Assembly: GCA_964626735.1 (NCBI GenBank)
Contig: CAZVIJ010000003.1
Span: 1 to 64,000 of the forward strand
Length of the DNA stretch: 64,000 nucleotides
Source of the DNA: CAZVIJ01 sp964626735
Lineage (GTDB): Bacteria; Patescibacteriota; Dojkabacteria; JAOAGR01
Reading direction: 5' to 3'
Made by a program: the position numbers and the translations under genes. Below, piece by piece: positions 52,229 through 60,830 of this stretch; positions within the stretch are counted from its first letter, which is position 1, and each line of letters begins with the position of its first letter. The notes below the pieces were generated by a model. That model made no database searches. It was not told where the DNA came from and saw only the letters and a program-made list of their open reading frames with translations.

Positions 52229-53638
52229 TTACTCTTCTGTCTTTTTTGTTGATTTCCTCGTCTTCTTCGGAGCTTTCGCGGTATCGGTATCGTTTTGGTC
52301 TTCGATATCCTCCTTGATTTGCTCGAGCGTCATATCGTTTCCGTTCTTGATGAGGTTCTTTTCGTTGTCCGGAATGTTGAGATCTTCGACTACCTCCATT
52401 GAATCGGATGACACCGCCGATGTGCCAGAAAGGACATCAAGCGTTTCGGGAGCTGCGTCGACTTCAGGGTCGGCATGGCCATACTGCTCCGATTCCAGCT
52501 CTTCGATATCGGGAGATGCGTCGAACGACTCGACTTCGCCTTCTGCCGCTTCCTTGGATTCGCTTATCTTTCCTTCCTTATCAAAAAGATCCTTGTCGGA
52601 GGTGATATCGATTTTGTAACCCGTAAGCTTGGCCGCGAGACGAACGTTTTGTCCATCCTTTCCGATAGCGAGCGAGAGCATATCGTCGTTGACGAGGACC
52701 TTCGCGTAGGTTTCTTTGGTATCAACTGAAATATCGGCAACTTTGGCAGGAGAAAGCGCATTGATGATATAGTTTCGGATATCCCCGTCCCACAGAATGA
52801 TATCTACTTTCTCGGGATTGATTTCGTTCATGATGGAATCGATCCTCGTTCCCCGTGGGCCAACGCATGAACCGATAGCATCCACCTTCTCATGCTTCGA
52901 GGTTACGGCAACTTTCGACCGTGAGCCGGCTTCGCGAGCAATATTCATGACTTCGACGCTTCCGGTTGCGACTTCAGGGACTTCGACCTCGAATAGCGCT
53001 TTGAGGAAGTCGTTTGATGCCCGAGAGAGAACCATGCGCTTATCGGTAGCGGTATTCGAGAGCCGTTCCAGCAAGAAGCGCTTCCTGTCGGAACTTCGAT
53101 AGAATTCACCGGGTATTTGTTCTGAGTTCGGCAAGATTGCCTCTGCCCTATCTACTTCGACGCGAACGTAGTTTGGATCTTTCCTTTGAATGATGCCTGA
53201 AACGATTTTTCCAACTTTATCTTGGTATTTGGCGATCATCGTATCGTGCTCGGCATCCTTCAGGCCTTGCATTAGCCTTTGGAGAGCCGCTTGCGCTGCG
53301 ATCCTACCGAAATTCTCCGGAGTCACGTCGATCTGGATGTGATCGCCTTCCCTGAGGCGCGGATCGATGAGCTTCGCCTGAGATTCGAGGATTTGAGTCT
53401 TCTGGTCGGTTATGACGGAAACCACCTTCTTATCGGCAAGTACGTATATTTCTCCGGTCTCGAGATCGATATCGACGTCCATAGATTGCATCTCTTCGTC
53501 CGTAGCCTCTTCTTTCACCATCTTCTTGTACGCGGTAAGATACGCCTTCTTGATTTGGTCAAGAACAGCCTCTTGTCCGAGCCCTCGCTCTTCTGCGATC
53601 TGGTAGAGCGCAGATATAAAATCGTTGTTCGTCGTCAT
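52229..53638 (-). CDS. nusA: Transcription termination/antitermination factor NusA
   Basis: 469 residues. N-terminal domain, S1 domain (about 135-200, VGKIVSGIIQRKDPNYVRVEV), two KH domains with VASNDFLKALFEVEVPE-type and KVDAIGSCVGPRGTRIDSIMNEINPEKVDIILW, and IGKDGQNVRLAAKLTGYKIDI. About 110 acidic residues follow (Asp/Glu/Ser rich), ending in a basic KAPKKTRKSTKKTEE tail. It binds RNA polymerase and nascent RNA. Leader of about 35 nt with AGGAG located too far (about 20 nt) from the ATG for normal SD spacing. Confidence 0.95.
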   Translation of the reverse strand: MTTNNDFISALYQIAEERGLGQEAVLDQIKKAYLTAYKKMVKEEATDEEMQSMDVDIDLETGEIYVLADKKVVSVITDQKTQILESQAKLIDPRLREGDHIQIDVTPENFGRIAAQAALQRLMQGLKDAEHDTMIAKYQDKVGKIVSGIIQRKDPNYVRVEVDRAEAILPNSEQIPGEFYRSSDRKRFLLERLSNTATDKRMVLSRASNDFLKALFEVEVPEVATGSVEVMNIAREAGSRSKVAVTSKHEKVDAIGSCVGPRGTRIDSIMNEINPEKVDIILWDGDIRNYIINALSPAKVADISVDTKETYAKVLVNDDMLSLAIGKDGQNVRLAAKLTGYKIDITSDKDLFDKEGKISESKEAAEGEVESFDASPDIEELESEQYGHADPEVDAAPETLDVLSGTSAVSSDSMEVVEDLNIPDNEKNLIKNGNDMTLEQIKEDIEDQNDTDTAKAPKKTRKSTKKTEE

Positions 53639-53691
53639 GTTTTGTTAGTTTTAGAATCTCCTGTCGCATTTTATTACAAAAGGAGTAAATA

Positions 53692-53718
53692 AAAAATGAG
53701 CCTCACAAGATGCTCATT
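53692..53718 (-). terminator. Terminator of the 43-residue membrane protein gene
   Basis: On the minus strand AATGAGC, a 10-nt loop, GCTCATT and then T-rich sequence (stem 53695-53701 with 53712-53718). It is only explained by a minus-strand gene just upstream. Confidence 0.8.
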
Positions 53719-53748
53719 CAGTAGACGATTATAACCCAATATCCCCGT

Positions 53749-53880
53749 TTAGGCTAGCCGCATCAGGTGTAGCACCAGGTAAACAGCTCCGGGCACGAGT
53801 ACGAGCAGAGCGCATCCTATCGGGATTGGTATGACCAGGCAGCCGCTGCACCCCGATCTTGTTCTAGCGTTTGGTTCCAT
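53749..53880 (-). CDS. 43-residue Cys-containing membrane protein
   Basis: MEPNARTRSGCSGCLVIP is followed by one hydrophobic span (IPIGCALLVLVPGAVYLVLHLM). It has a CSGC pair right before the membrane. TACAAA (reverse of 53887-53892) is 6 nt before the ATG, and an intrinsic terminator follows, so it is a complete small transcription unit. The longer in-frame reading back to 54102 overlaps the metallopeptidase gene and is rejected. Confidence 0.6.
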   Translation of the reverse strand: MEPNARTRSGCSGCLVIPIPIGCALLVLVPGAVYLVLHLMRLA

Positions 53881-53949
53881 CTTTATTTTGTACAAACGCG
53901 ATACAAGGCTATTTTCGTAATGCGAAAAGCGATAAAATCCTAACAGAGC

Positions 53950-54636
53950 GTGAACATCATTCATATCAAACAGCCTAGAAGGAGAACCTATACGCTGCAA
54001 ATTAATCGTGATGGCGATTTGGTTGTGAAGACGAATGTGCTTTTCCCAAAATATCGCCTTAACGAACTTATCTCGAAGCACCAGGATTGGATCGACAAGC
54101 ATATAAAGGAGTACAACGAGAACCGTCCCGAACCGGCCCCGCTCGTCCGCGACACCTACTCTATCTTAGGCGAAACGTTTCAGACGACGTTTATCAACGG
54201 GACGAACAAGATACCTAAGATCGAAATAACCGGGAACTCCGTAATCGTCAAGGGATTGCCGGAAGTCATCAACGACGAGCATGAAGTGAACAAAGCCCTA
54301 ATCAAATATTTCAAAGACTTCGCCAAGGAGTTTTTCATAAATCGGACATATAAATTTGCGACGAAATACGGCTACGATTTCAATCGCGTGACAATCAAGA
54401 ACCAGAAGACCAAGTGGGGCAGCTGCTCGACGAAACGCAACTTGAATTTCAACTGGAAATTAATCTTCGCTCCGCTCGAGGTTTTGGAATACGTCGTCAT
54501 CCACGAGGTTTGCCATCTTAAGGAGATGAACCACAGTCCGCGATTCTGGAAACTGGTCGAACAAGAATGCCCACAATACAAGTCGCACAAGAAGTGGCTT
54601 CGGAAAAATGGAGACACCATCCAGACATACGTTTGA
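53950..54636 (+). CDS. YgjP/DUF45-type metallopeptidase
   Basis: 228 residues. KTKWGSCSTKRNLNFNWKLIFAPLEVLEYVVIHEVCHLKEMNHSPRFW is the family signature; zinc ligands are H185, H189 and a His near 195, with catalytic Glu186. Related to SprT/minigluzincins; the role in bacteria is poorly defined. Starts with GTG, with TAAAAT 11 nt upstream. Confidence 0.88.
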   Translation: MNIIHIKQPRRRTYTLQINRDGDLVVKTNVLFPKYRLNELISKHQDWIDKHIKEYNENRPEPAPLVRDTYSILGETFQTTFINGTNKIPKIEITGNSVIVKGLPEVINDEHEVNKALIKYFKDFAKEFFINRTYKFATKYGYDFNRVTIKNQKTKWGSCSTKRNLNFNWKLIFAPLEVLEYVVIHEVCHLKEMNHSPRFWKLVEQECPQYKSHKKWLRKNGDTIQTYV

Positions 54637-54682
54637 GAATGTCAACAGCGTCTGTGCTAGTCGAATAATCGGGTCTGCACGA

Positions 54683-55138
54683 TTACTTGAGATCGATTAT
54701 CATTTCTCTCGCTCGTTCCCTCTCTATTCCTCGCGATCTCAAATACAGAAGATCTTTATCCTTAATATTCTTTATGACGACTCCGTGCGAAGCCGCGTTG
54801 ATATTGCGCTCTTCGATAAAAAGCCCAGGCGTAATATTTGCGTGGGCATGCGGCGACATCTGATAGACCAAGGCCTTGAAACCTGTCGAAGTACCCCGTG
54901 CGCCTTTTTTCACGCGTATCTGGACTGGTATCGTGACTTTCGATTTTCCGAATAAGGCTATCTTAATTCTTATCGACGATAGTAGGTCGGGAATCTCATG
55001 CGTTATCGAGATAGGATACTGCAGCTCAGTATCGATGAGCCGCAGTTGTATATCTATCTCGGTATCTTCGATGACCTCGAAATTCGAGAGGTCAATCGAA
55101 TGCAGTTGGTCAAGCGTTCGTATTTCGATCCTTTTCAT
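54683..55138 (-). CDS. Minimal SufB/SufD-like protein
   Basis: 151 residues. The C-terminal half, HANITPGLFIEERNINAASHGVVIKNIKDKDLLYLRSRGIERERAREMIIDL, follows the SufB/SufD C-terminal pattern (P.L.I....V.ASHG......D...L.YL.SRGI....A...L). Full-length family members have 400-490 residues, and only about the last third is present here. No sufC, sufS or sufU is nearby. It may form a reduced scaffold or serve another role. Just downstream of hisS (4 nt). Confidence 0.7.
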   Translation of the reverse strand: MKRIEIRTLDQLHSIDLSNFEVIEDTEIDIQLRLIDTELQYPISITHEIPDLLSSIRIKIALFGKSKVTIPVQIRVKKGARGTSTGFKALVYQMSPHAHANITPGLFIEERNINAASHGVVIKNIKDKDLLYLRSRGIERERAREMIIDLK

Positions 55139-55142
55139 TAGT

Positions 55143-56420
55143 CTAAAGTGTGTAAACTTGTTCGTCTCCAGATTTCATATCCTTAATTTTGTACGAGCGC
55201 TCTTTCAGCTCGTCGGTTCCGAAAATTACGACTTTTCCGATTGTCTTCTTGTTGGCGTACCCGAGTGCCTTCGAAATAGTCGTCTGCTCGGTGCTCATCT
55301 CGACTACTTTGTTTTCTGACCGTAACTTTTGCGCGAGCTTGTAGGTTTCTGCTTCGTTGTTTTCGAGCAGCAAAGGAATGTAATAGGTCTCTTCCGATTC
55401 CTCGAAGTTGGGCCATAGATTCCAATTGTCCAGGAAAATCCCGATTGAGACGTTTCCTGCTGCGTAGCCAGTCGCGGGAATATCAGTAGTGCCGAAAAGC
55501 TTTGCAAGGCCATTATACCTGCCACCTCCGAATACCGACCGTTTGAAGTCTGGGTGCATGTCGTTCATCTCGAGGATGATCCCGTCGTAGTAATCGAATC
55601 CCCGAATGAGGTCTGAGGAGTACGTAACATACTCCTTGTATCCGATCTTATCGAGATACTCCATGATTGAAGCGAGCTCCTTGTAGCCGTCCGCATCCTT
55701 GATGCCGGGATATTTCGAGGTAAGCGTCTCGAGCGGCGAGGTGAGCCACATGATGATTTCTTCTGCTTGAGATACATCAAGACCGACCGAAACGACTTCC
55801 TTTATGAAATCTTCCTTAGAAAGTTTTAGGAATTTATCCATCTTCCTCGTTACCTCTTGCATCAGCTGCTTGTCGTCGATCTTAAGGATTTCGCTGAAGA
55901 AATAGTCGATTAGCTTTCGATTGTTGAGCTTGAGGACGAACGATCCTTTCGGCGGATTGAACGCAAGCATGATGTCGAGCGAAGTCAGGATGATCTCGAT
56001 GTCGGCGAAGATGCTGGTTTCACCGAAGATGTCTATGTTGAATTGCCAGAACTCCCTAGTCCTCCCCTTTTGCGGCCGCTCGCCACGAAAGTAGTTCGCG
56101 ATGCTGAAAAGCCGAATCGGTTTCGGCGCTTGCCCGTAGAACCTAGTTACCATGCGCGTTACCGATGGAGTCATTTCGGGGCGGAGCGATAGCTTTCGAC
56201 CGGCGTTATCGGTGAACGTGTACAGCTCTTTCTTGATATCCTCGCCGGATTTCGCTTCGTATACTTCAGCATGCTCGATGACCGGCGTGAGGTATTCCTC
56301 ATATCCGTATTTGCGGGCTACTTCTCTCCACTTCTCGAAGATATAGTACAGCTTCTTCAAGTCCTTCGGAAAGTAGTCGTCGCAGCCTTTATACGGTAAA
56401 TTCGATAGCTTATTGTTCAT
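55143..56420 (-). CDS. hisS: Histidyl-tRNA synthetase
   Basis: 425 residues from ATG 56420. Class II motifs: SLRPEMTPSVTRMV, FSIANYFRGERPQKGRTREFWQFNIDIFG (motif 2), YDGIILEMND, GGRYNGLAKLFG (His-binding region) and GYAAGNVSIGIF (motif 3). The C-terminal anticodon domain is complete. TATAAT (reverse of 56431-56436) lies 10 nt before this ATG, so in-frame ATGs at 56441 and 56432 are rejected. Confidence 0.94.
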   Translation of the reverse strand: MNNKLSNLPYKGCDDYFPKDLKKLYYIFEKWREVARKYGYEEYLTPVIEHAEVYEAKSGEDIKKELYTFTDNAGRKLSLRPEMTPSVTRMVTRFYGQAPKPIRLFSIANYFRGERPQKGRTREFWQFNIDIFGETSIFADIEIILTSLDIMLAFNPPKGSFVLKLNNRKLIDYFFSEILKIDDKQLMQEVTRKMDKFLKLSKEDFIKEVVSVGLDVSQAEEIIMWLTSPLETLTSKYPGIKDADGYKELASIMEYLDKIGYKEYVTYSSDLIRGFDYYDGIILEMNDMHPDFKRSVFGGGRYNGLAKLFGTTDIPATGYAAGNVSIGIFLDNWNLWPNFEESEETYYIPLLLENNEAETYKLAQKLRSENKVVEMSTEQTTISKALGYANKKTIGKVVIFGTDELKERSYKIKDMKSGDEQVYTL

Positions 56421-56465
56421 TTTGTTTGCCATTATATACATAAAATCGTCATAAACCTAAAACTC

Positions 56466-57626
56466 TCATCGAGCAGAGGTAAATAAATATCGATTGCCCC
56501 AGTACGAGTCGAGACGTTGGCCCTTGCCGAGGAGCTGGCGGAACCTCAGATCTTTATATGCTGCGGGTTTCTCGTTTTGCATCAACCATGAACCGTTCGG
56601 CGAAAGACCGTACATCATTTCTCCCTGCAGTGCGTATGAGGCTATCATAATTCTTGCCATCCGATCGTAATCGAGCTCGCCGGAAGCGCGTGGCGCCCGG
56701 GAAAATACGGTGGTGAGCCTACGTTTTTCTTCCGCGAGATCAGCCTGTGGAACATCGAGTACCCGAGCTACATTCATAAGCCGTTCGTAGTACCGTTGGA
56801 CTCCCATTGCCGATTCGTATTGGCTCCATTGCTCGACGAGTATGCTTTTATCAAGCGACTTGCCTCGCAATAGGGTAATGAGAGCATTCATCGCTGGTAT
56901 TCCTTGGACTACAAATTCGTTCCGTGCCGATATATCAAGAGTATCTGTCAAAGCATACAGTACGGCTGTGTCAGAGAGAATTAGCCGAAACAAGAAGGGG
57001 ATTTTGAATTCCTTGAGTACGGCAATCGTTTTTGAAGTATCTTCAATCGTGCATGCAACTTCTTGAGTTGCCCGCGGGGTACGCTCAAGAATAGATGCGG
57101 CATTGGTAGGATCGTACGACGTTGCATCGAATGGAATCGCCGTCTGTTGCCACATCAAGAACGGAGATCCATAGAAGGCATTTTTCCAAAATGAACGTCT
57201 TTGGTTCTGTATCCTCTTTTTCGGGTACGGCAATCCGAGTTTAAAAAGTATGTCGTCTTGCTGTTTAATCAAAAGCGCGAGTGCGAGCGTTCCCCTGGTC
57301 ATCAGGTCGACTTGTTCTTCCGGTCTCAATTCAAGCTCCGCAACCCGTTCTAAGGTTCGTGCAATCCCGAGCGACTTGTTGACAGCTACGCACTGCATCA
57401 ATCGAGCAGGAAGCAGTTTGCTGGAGAAAATCTCATCATCAGAGACTCCTTGAACCAAATACGCTACCCGGATATCGGCTGGGTAACGACTTTCTAGTTT
57501 CGCTTTTCTCTGCCCCTCTTGTAATCTAATCGATTCAATGGTGCGATCGGTCATATACCGTTCAGGTTGGTTTTGAACCACGCGCTGAACGTTTTCAATA
57601 ATTTCGTTTTGTACATCGTTTAACAT
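56466..57626 (-). CDS. Hypothetical protein
   Basis: 386 residues from ATG 57626 (MLNDVQNEIIENVQRVVQ). Mostly helical, no signal or TM segment, no family recognised. Segments: RYPADIRVAYLVQGVSDDEIF, YPKKRIQNQRRSFWKNAFYGS and GSWLMQNEKPAAY. An in-frame ATG at 57683 lies beyond the terminator of the TrpR-like gene and is rejected. CATAAC lies shortly upstream. Confidence 0.55.
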   Translation of the reverse strand: MLNDVQNEIIENVQRVVQNQPERYMTDRTIESIRLQEGQRKAKLESRYPADIRVAYLVQGVSDDEIFSSKLLPARLMQCVAVNKSLGIARTLERVAELELRPEEQVDLMTRGTLALALLIKQQDDILFKLGLPYPKKRIQNQRRSFWKNAFYGSPFLMWQQTAIPFDATSYDPTNAASILERTPRATQEVACTIEDTSKTIAVLKEFKIPFLFRLILSDTAVLYALTDTLDISARNEFVVQGIPAMNALITLLRGKSLDKSILVEQWSQYESAMGVQRYYERLMNVARVLDVPQADLAEEKRRLTTVFSRAPRASGELDYDRMARIMIASYALQGEMMYGLSPNGSWLMQNEKPAAYKDLRFRQLLGKGQRLDSYWGNRYLFTSAR

Positions 57627-57644
57627 TTTCGTTTCGTTATGGAA

Positions 57645-57672
57645 AAAAGAAAGATCCTGATTGATCAGGATC
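57645..57672 (-). terminator. Terminator of the TrpR/YerC-like gene
   Basis: On the minus strand GATCCTGA, TCAA, TCAGGATC, then TTTCTTTTTT (stem 57653-57660 with 57665-57672). Confidence 0.9.
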
Positions 57673-57698
57673 GGGGTGGACACGCACTTTTGGCTACA

Positions 57699-57989
57699 TT
57701 AACTTTTTCGCCCAAGCACTGAAAGGTATCCACCCGTTCCATGGTGGACCCAATGCGCTACGCGAGTAATGGTTGCCGTGCTGATGCCAGTTTTCTTGGC
57801 TATTGCGCGGTAGCTTTCTTTTCTCAACAAGCACGAGGCGACTTTCAACCGTTCTGCCATTGAAGAAATTTCCTTTACCGTGCACAGGTCTCGAAAGAAA
57901 TTTTCAACCTCCTGCGGCGTTTTGAGGGAAGCTATCGTTTGATAGAGCTTCGCGACGTCTTCGGTTTTTAATGCTTTCTCGATCTTCAC
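57699..57989 (-). CDS. TrpR-related repressor, YerC/YecD family
   Basis: 96 residues. FFRDLCTVKEISSMAERLKVASCLL and ESYRAIAKKTGISTATITRVAHWVHHGTGGYL are the YerC/YecD signature with its helix-turn-helix. E. coli TrpR is the distant model: a dimer that binds an operator when it holds its ligand. The GTG start lies at the edge of a 26-bp palindrome placed between the -10 box and the gene, so autorepression is likely. Its own terminator follows. Confidence 0.88.
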   Translation of the reverse strand: MKIEKALKTEDVAKLYQTIASLKTPQEVENFFRDLCTVKEISSMAERLKVASCLLRKESYRAIAKKTGISTATITRVAHWVHHGTGGYLSVLGRKS

Positions 57990-58024
57990 TGTATTACTAT
58001 GCTAATACAGTGATTATAGCATAG
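57987..58024. promoter_or_regulatory. Palindromic operator and promoter of the TrpR/YerC-like gene
   Basis: CACTGTATTA (57987-57996), CTATGC, TAATACAGTG (58003-58012) is a perfect 10-bp inverted repeat. CTATGCTA (57997-58004) and TAGCATAG (58017-58024) form a second one that overlaps it and spans the -10 TATAAT (reverse of 58013-58018). Bound repressor would block both promoter opening and the start codon. Confidence 0.75.
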
Positions 58025-58046
58025 TCGCATTAATCATGCAGTTCAC

Positions 58047-58860
58047 TCATGCTTCTATCTGAAGCGGTTTTGCCTTCGCCCCTAATAGAGATGGGACAAC
58101 ATCGCTATTAAACGCGGTGAATGAGAACGTTCCGCACACCGCCGGTAGCAAGTGAGAATTTTCCTTCGAAAATTCTCGACCGAGTTCGAAAGACCTTAGG
58201 TTCGCAAGCAATGGAAGCTCGGGCAATTCCCCTACGCCTGAAGTTATAAGCTCTTGTGCAAATCGCCCGTGGCTTCGGATATCGAACCCGCCAGGAGCCT
58301 CATACACGAATGCCAAAAGCCCGCGATTTACGAGTACTGCTTGTCGGTTTGTCGCCATTCCAGGTACCTCGAGTATATGCGCGCTTGCATCGTATGCCGT
58401 TATGCCCGATCGGTCATGCATGAGAAATCGTGGTACACGCGGATTTCTCTCATCGAACGCTCGAGCGCTCATGCCGTGGGACCATGCGATAATCCCATGC
58501 TGATCCTTCGTGCGGTACGAAAGGACAAATGCGCCAAATAAGGCATGATGCGTGTCGTCCGTTTTAAGAAGATTTTCGAGATACCAATACGGTAGACGGA
58601 CGACATGATCGATTCCAATTTCGTCGAGTGTAGATTCGATTGTCTCGTTATAGGAAATCGGATCGCGGAGAAGCGCATGCAGCAGCGGATTGNNNNNNNN
58701 NNTCGACAACGATGATAGATCCGAACTCGCCTTCCATACCATGACGTTGGCTTTTGAAATAGAAGTTCGTTTCGTAACTTGGCCGATTAGGCTTTCCAAC
58801 GCAATGTCGAGCTACCATAGCCGACTTGCCTTCATGTCTTACGCTGACTCTGTCTACCAT
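58047..58860 (-). CDS. Hypothetical protein (interrupted by gap)
   Basis: About 270 residues. The 5' part read from ATG 58860 (MVDRVSVRHEGKSAMVARH) continues to SIIVV. Ten N (58693-58702) follow and then a different frame resumes with NPLLHALLRD to the end at 58047. Both parts look protein-like and the N length is arbitrary, so one gene is likely. TAGGAT is 9 nt before ATG 58860. Segments GIIAWSHGMSARAFDE and PRFLMHDRSGITAYD give no family. Confidence 0.5.
58693..58702. other. Assembly gap (10 N)
   Basis: N run that shifts the reading frame of the hypothetical gene 58047-58860. Confidence 0.98.
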
Positions 58861-59004
58861 AGGTGTGAAATCCTATCATCCCTAGTCGATATAGCCGATA
58901 TTACCTTGAGATATACCTATATAGCTGATGTAGCAATTGTAGATTTTGCCTTTTTGGGTTAAGATACCAGAGTAAATTTCGAGGAAATTAATAGTCTTGG
59001 AATT

Positions 59005-59090
59005 GGAGGGGTCGCATAGTGGTCTAGTGCACCTGTCTTGAAAACAGGCATACGAAAGTATCGTGGGTTCGAATCCCACCCCCTCCGCCA
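59005..59090 (+). tRNA. tRNA-Ser (anticodon TGA)
   Basis: Acceptor GGAGGGG with CCCCTCC, anticodon stem CCTGT/ACAGG with loop CTTGAAA (anticodon TGA), long variable arm typical of Ser, T-arm GTGGG-TTCGAAT-CCCAC, discriminator G and an encoded CCA (59088-59090). It reads UCA and related codons and confirms that the gene is complete. Confidence 0.96.
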
Positions 59091-59200
59091 GATAACAATT
59101 AATATTAATATTCATATAAATATTAATTAGTTTCAAATTCAATTCAAGTAAGTCATATTTGCGTACGGTATTCCTTTCTCCGAATTCCTATACTTTATGC

Positions 59201-59566
59201 ATGTTCTACTTTGAAAAATATCCTGTTTATCAAACTTCTCAAAAAGTTTACACAGAAATTTCATCTAATGTATTGTCTATAAAAAAGATTTCGCCGAGTT
59301 TGAAGGAGCAATTACGACGTTCCTCGTTAAGCATTATTCTAAATATTGCAGAGGGATCTGCACGATACACAAAAAAAGACAAATCTAATTTTTTTATTAC
59401 TGCTCGAGGTTCTGCAAACGAATCAGCTGCTATTCTGAACATAATCAAACTTCAGGGGAAATTGGAAGAGAAAATTTACTCCGACATCTACACCGACCTT
59501 GAAACAATCGCGAAAATGCTGACGGGACTGATTAAATCTTTGAGCGTCGTCGAGGTAGCTTCGTGA
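59201..59566 (+). CDS. Four-helix bundle protein (23S rRNA-intervening-sequence type)
   Basis: 121 residues from ATG 59201. FEKYPVYQTSQKVYTEI, LKEQLRRSSLSIILNIAEGSARYTKKDKSNFFITARGSANESAAIL match the TIGR02436 family, which is common in CPR and Bacteroidetes genomes, free-standing or inside rRNA inserts. Function unknown. TATACT (59189-59194) is 6 nt before the ATG. Base composition is lower in GC than most neighbours. Confidence 0.85.
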   Translation: MFYFEKYPVYQTSQKVYTEISSNVLSIKKISPSLKEQLRRSSLSIILNIAEGSARYTKKDKSNFFITARGSANESAAILNIIKLQGKLEEKIYSDIYTDLETIAKMLTGLIKSLSVVEVAS

Positions 59567-59637
59567 TTTGGGGGTTGAGGATTGAACGTTAGAAAATACC
59601 GAACTGCACTTCACTATCTGTTAATTTTCAACTGGAG

Positions 59638-59643
59638 TACAAT
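59638..59643 (+). promoter_or_regulatory. -10 box TACAAT
   Basis: Fifteen bases before the ATG at 59659. Confidence 0.5.
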
Positions 59644-59658
59644 AGCGTTAGCAAAATC

Positions 59659-60777
59659 ATGGGCGACAATAAACTTGATCTTTCAAAACTCTACAAGACG
59701 CAAATTTCGTTAAGCGAATGGTTCGACGGTATTGGTCATGCTCAATCAAATGAGCTTCGGCACGAGGATAACGAGAAGCGTGAGCGATTGGCTGTGTTAC
59801 GCGATGTTATCGGTATGCCCTTTGATGCGCCGGTTAAGTTTACAGCACGGGATGTTGCAGATCGTTCGGAATCTTTTGATTCGTACCTTCGAGAACATGG
59901 GGATGAGTTGTGCGCGATGAGGCTTATACCGCTCGACCCGTCGTTGCCGAAACTTCGAATGCGCGGCTCGACTGTTCGCGAAGTTGTCGAGGAGTGGTTC
60001 CCAGAGCAGCATATCGACCCCGATAAGTATCGCGTCGACTTTGTTCCCCATTGCGACGATGTGCTTTGGTCGACGATCTTTATCGTGAATGAGCATGGTA
60101 TTTTCGGCGAGATTATCGAAGGGACGCATGCCCAGCTAACGCAAGGTTTTCATGAGAAGACGAAGCCTCTACCGTTCTCGTACGACTATGAATCTCAAAT
60201 GCTGCGCGTTGCGGACGATAAGGCGAGGGATCATTTGCTCGAAATTTTGAAGATAATTCATGTTCCCGATAAAGGCGTCCAGGCTGTCTTGAAAGATAAA
60301 CTCAACGCTCAATTTTCGCACGATTATTTGATGGGGTATTTGGAAACTATAACGCCGGTCGGCTACGGCATTTGGTTTTGCGATTACAACCGTATTCTAG
60401 GTGATCTTTACCGTGACTATACCATTGCGGACGTGGAATCGAATCTTGGAGGCGATTCGCGGCGGGCTCTACGGGGAATGGTCGGGAACGGCGGCAAGGC
60501 GACGGGGCCGGTGCGTATTGTTACATCGCCAGACGATGTGTTCGAAGATGGCGATGTTCTCGTATGCTCCATGACGATTCCGGAGCTGCTTCCGCTCATG
60601 AAACGCGCTTCAGCTATTGTTACCGATTTAGGCGGAGTGTTGTGCCATGCTGCTATTATCGCTCGTGAGCTTGGAATTCCGTGTATCGTTGGAACGAATA
60701 CCGCGTCGATTGACCTAGCGACTGGAACTATCGTGAACGTCGATGCTGATGCCGGTGTCGTCGTTCCTCAATCTTAA
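59659..60777 (+). CDS. Protein with PEP-utilising swivelling His domain
   Basis: 372 residues. The C-terminal 100 residues form the PEP-utilisers mobile domain: GKATGPVRIVTSPDDVFEDGDVLVCSMT and TDLGGVLCHAAIIARELGIPCIVGT with the phosphorylatable His (normally GG..SHAA). The N-terminal 270 residues are unlike PEP synthase or PPDK ATP-grasp domains; they contain VDFVPHCDDVLWSTIFIVNEHGIFGEIIEGTHAQL. It may be a rifampin-phosphotransferase-like or other orphan phosphotransfer protein. Confidence 0.75.
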   Translation: MGDNKLDLSKLYKTQISLSEWFDGIGHAQSNELRHEDNEKRERLAVLRDVIGMPFDAPVKFTARDVADRSESFDSYLREHGDELCAMRLIPLDPSLPKLRMRGSTVREVVEEWFPEQHIDPDKYRVDFVPHCDDVLWSTIFIVNEHGIFGEIIEGTHAQLTQGFHEKTKPLPFSYDYESQMLRVADDKARDHLLEILKIIHVPDKGVQAVLKDKLNAQFSHDYLMGYLETITPVGYGIWFCDYNRILGDLYRDYTIADVESNLGGDSRRALRGMVGNGGKATGPVRIVTSPDDVFEDGDVLVCSMTIPELLPLMKRASAIVTDLGGVLCHAAIIARELGIPCIVGTNTASIDLATGTIVNVDADAGVVVPQS

Positions 60778-60830
60778 TCCGTTCTCGAACCGGATCAAGA
60801 ATCGTGTCTCCGGGTCTTCTATAGGCAGCC

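Noticed and set aside
53749..54102. 117-residue minus-strand protein.
   Set aside because: Its first 74 residues are antisense to the metallopeptidase gene. Only the last 43, with their own -10 box and terminator, look real.
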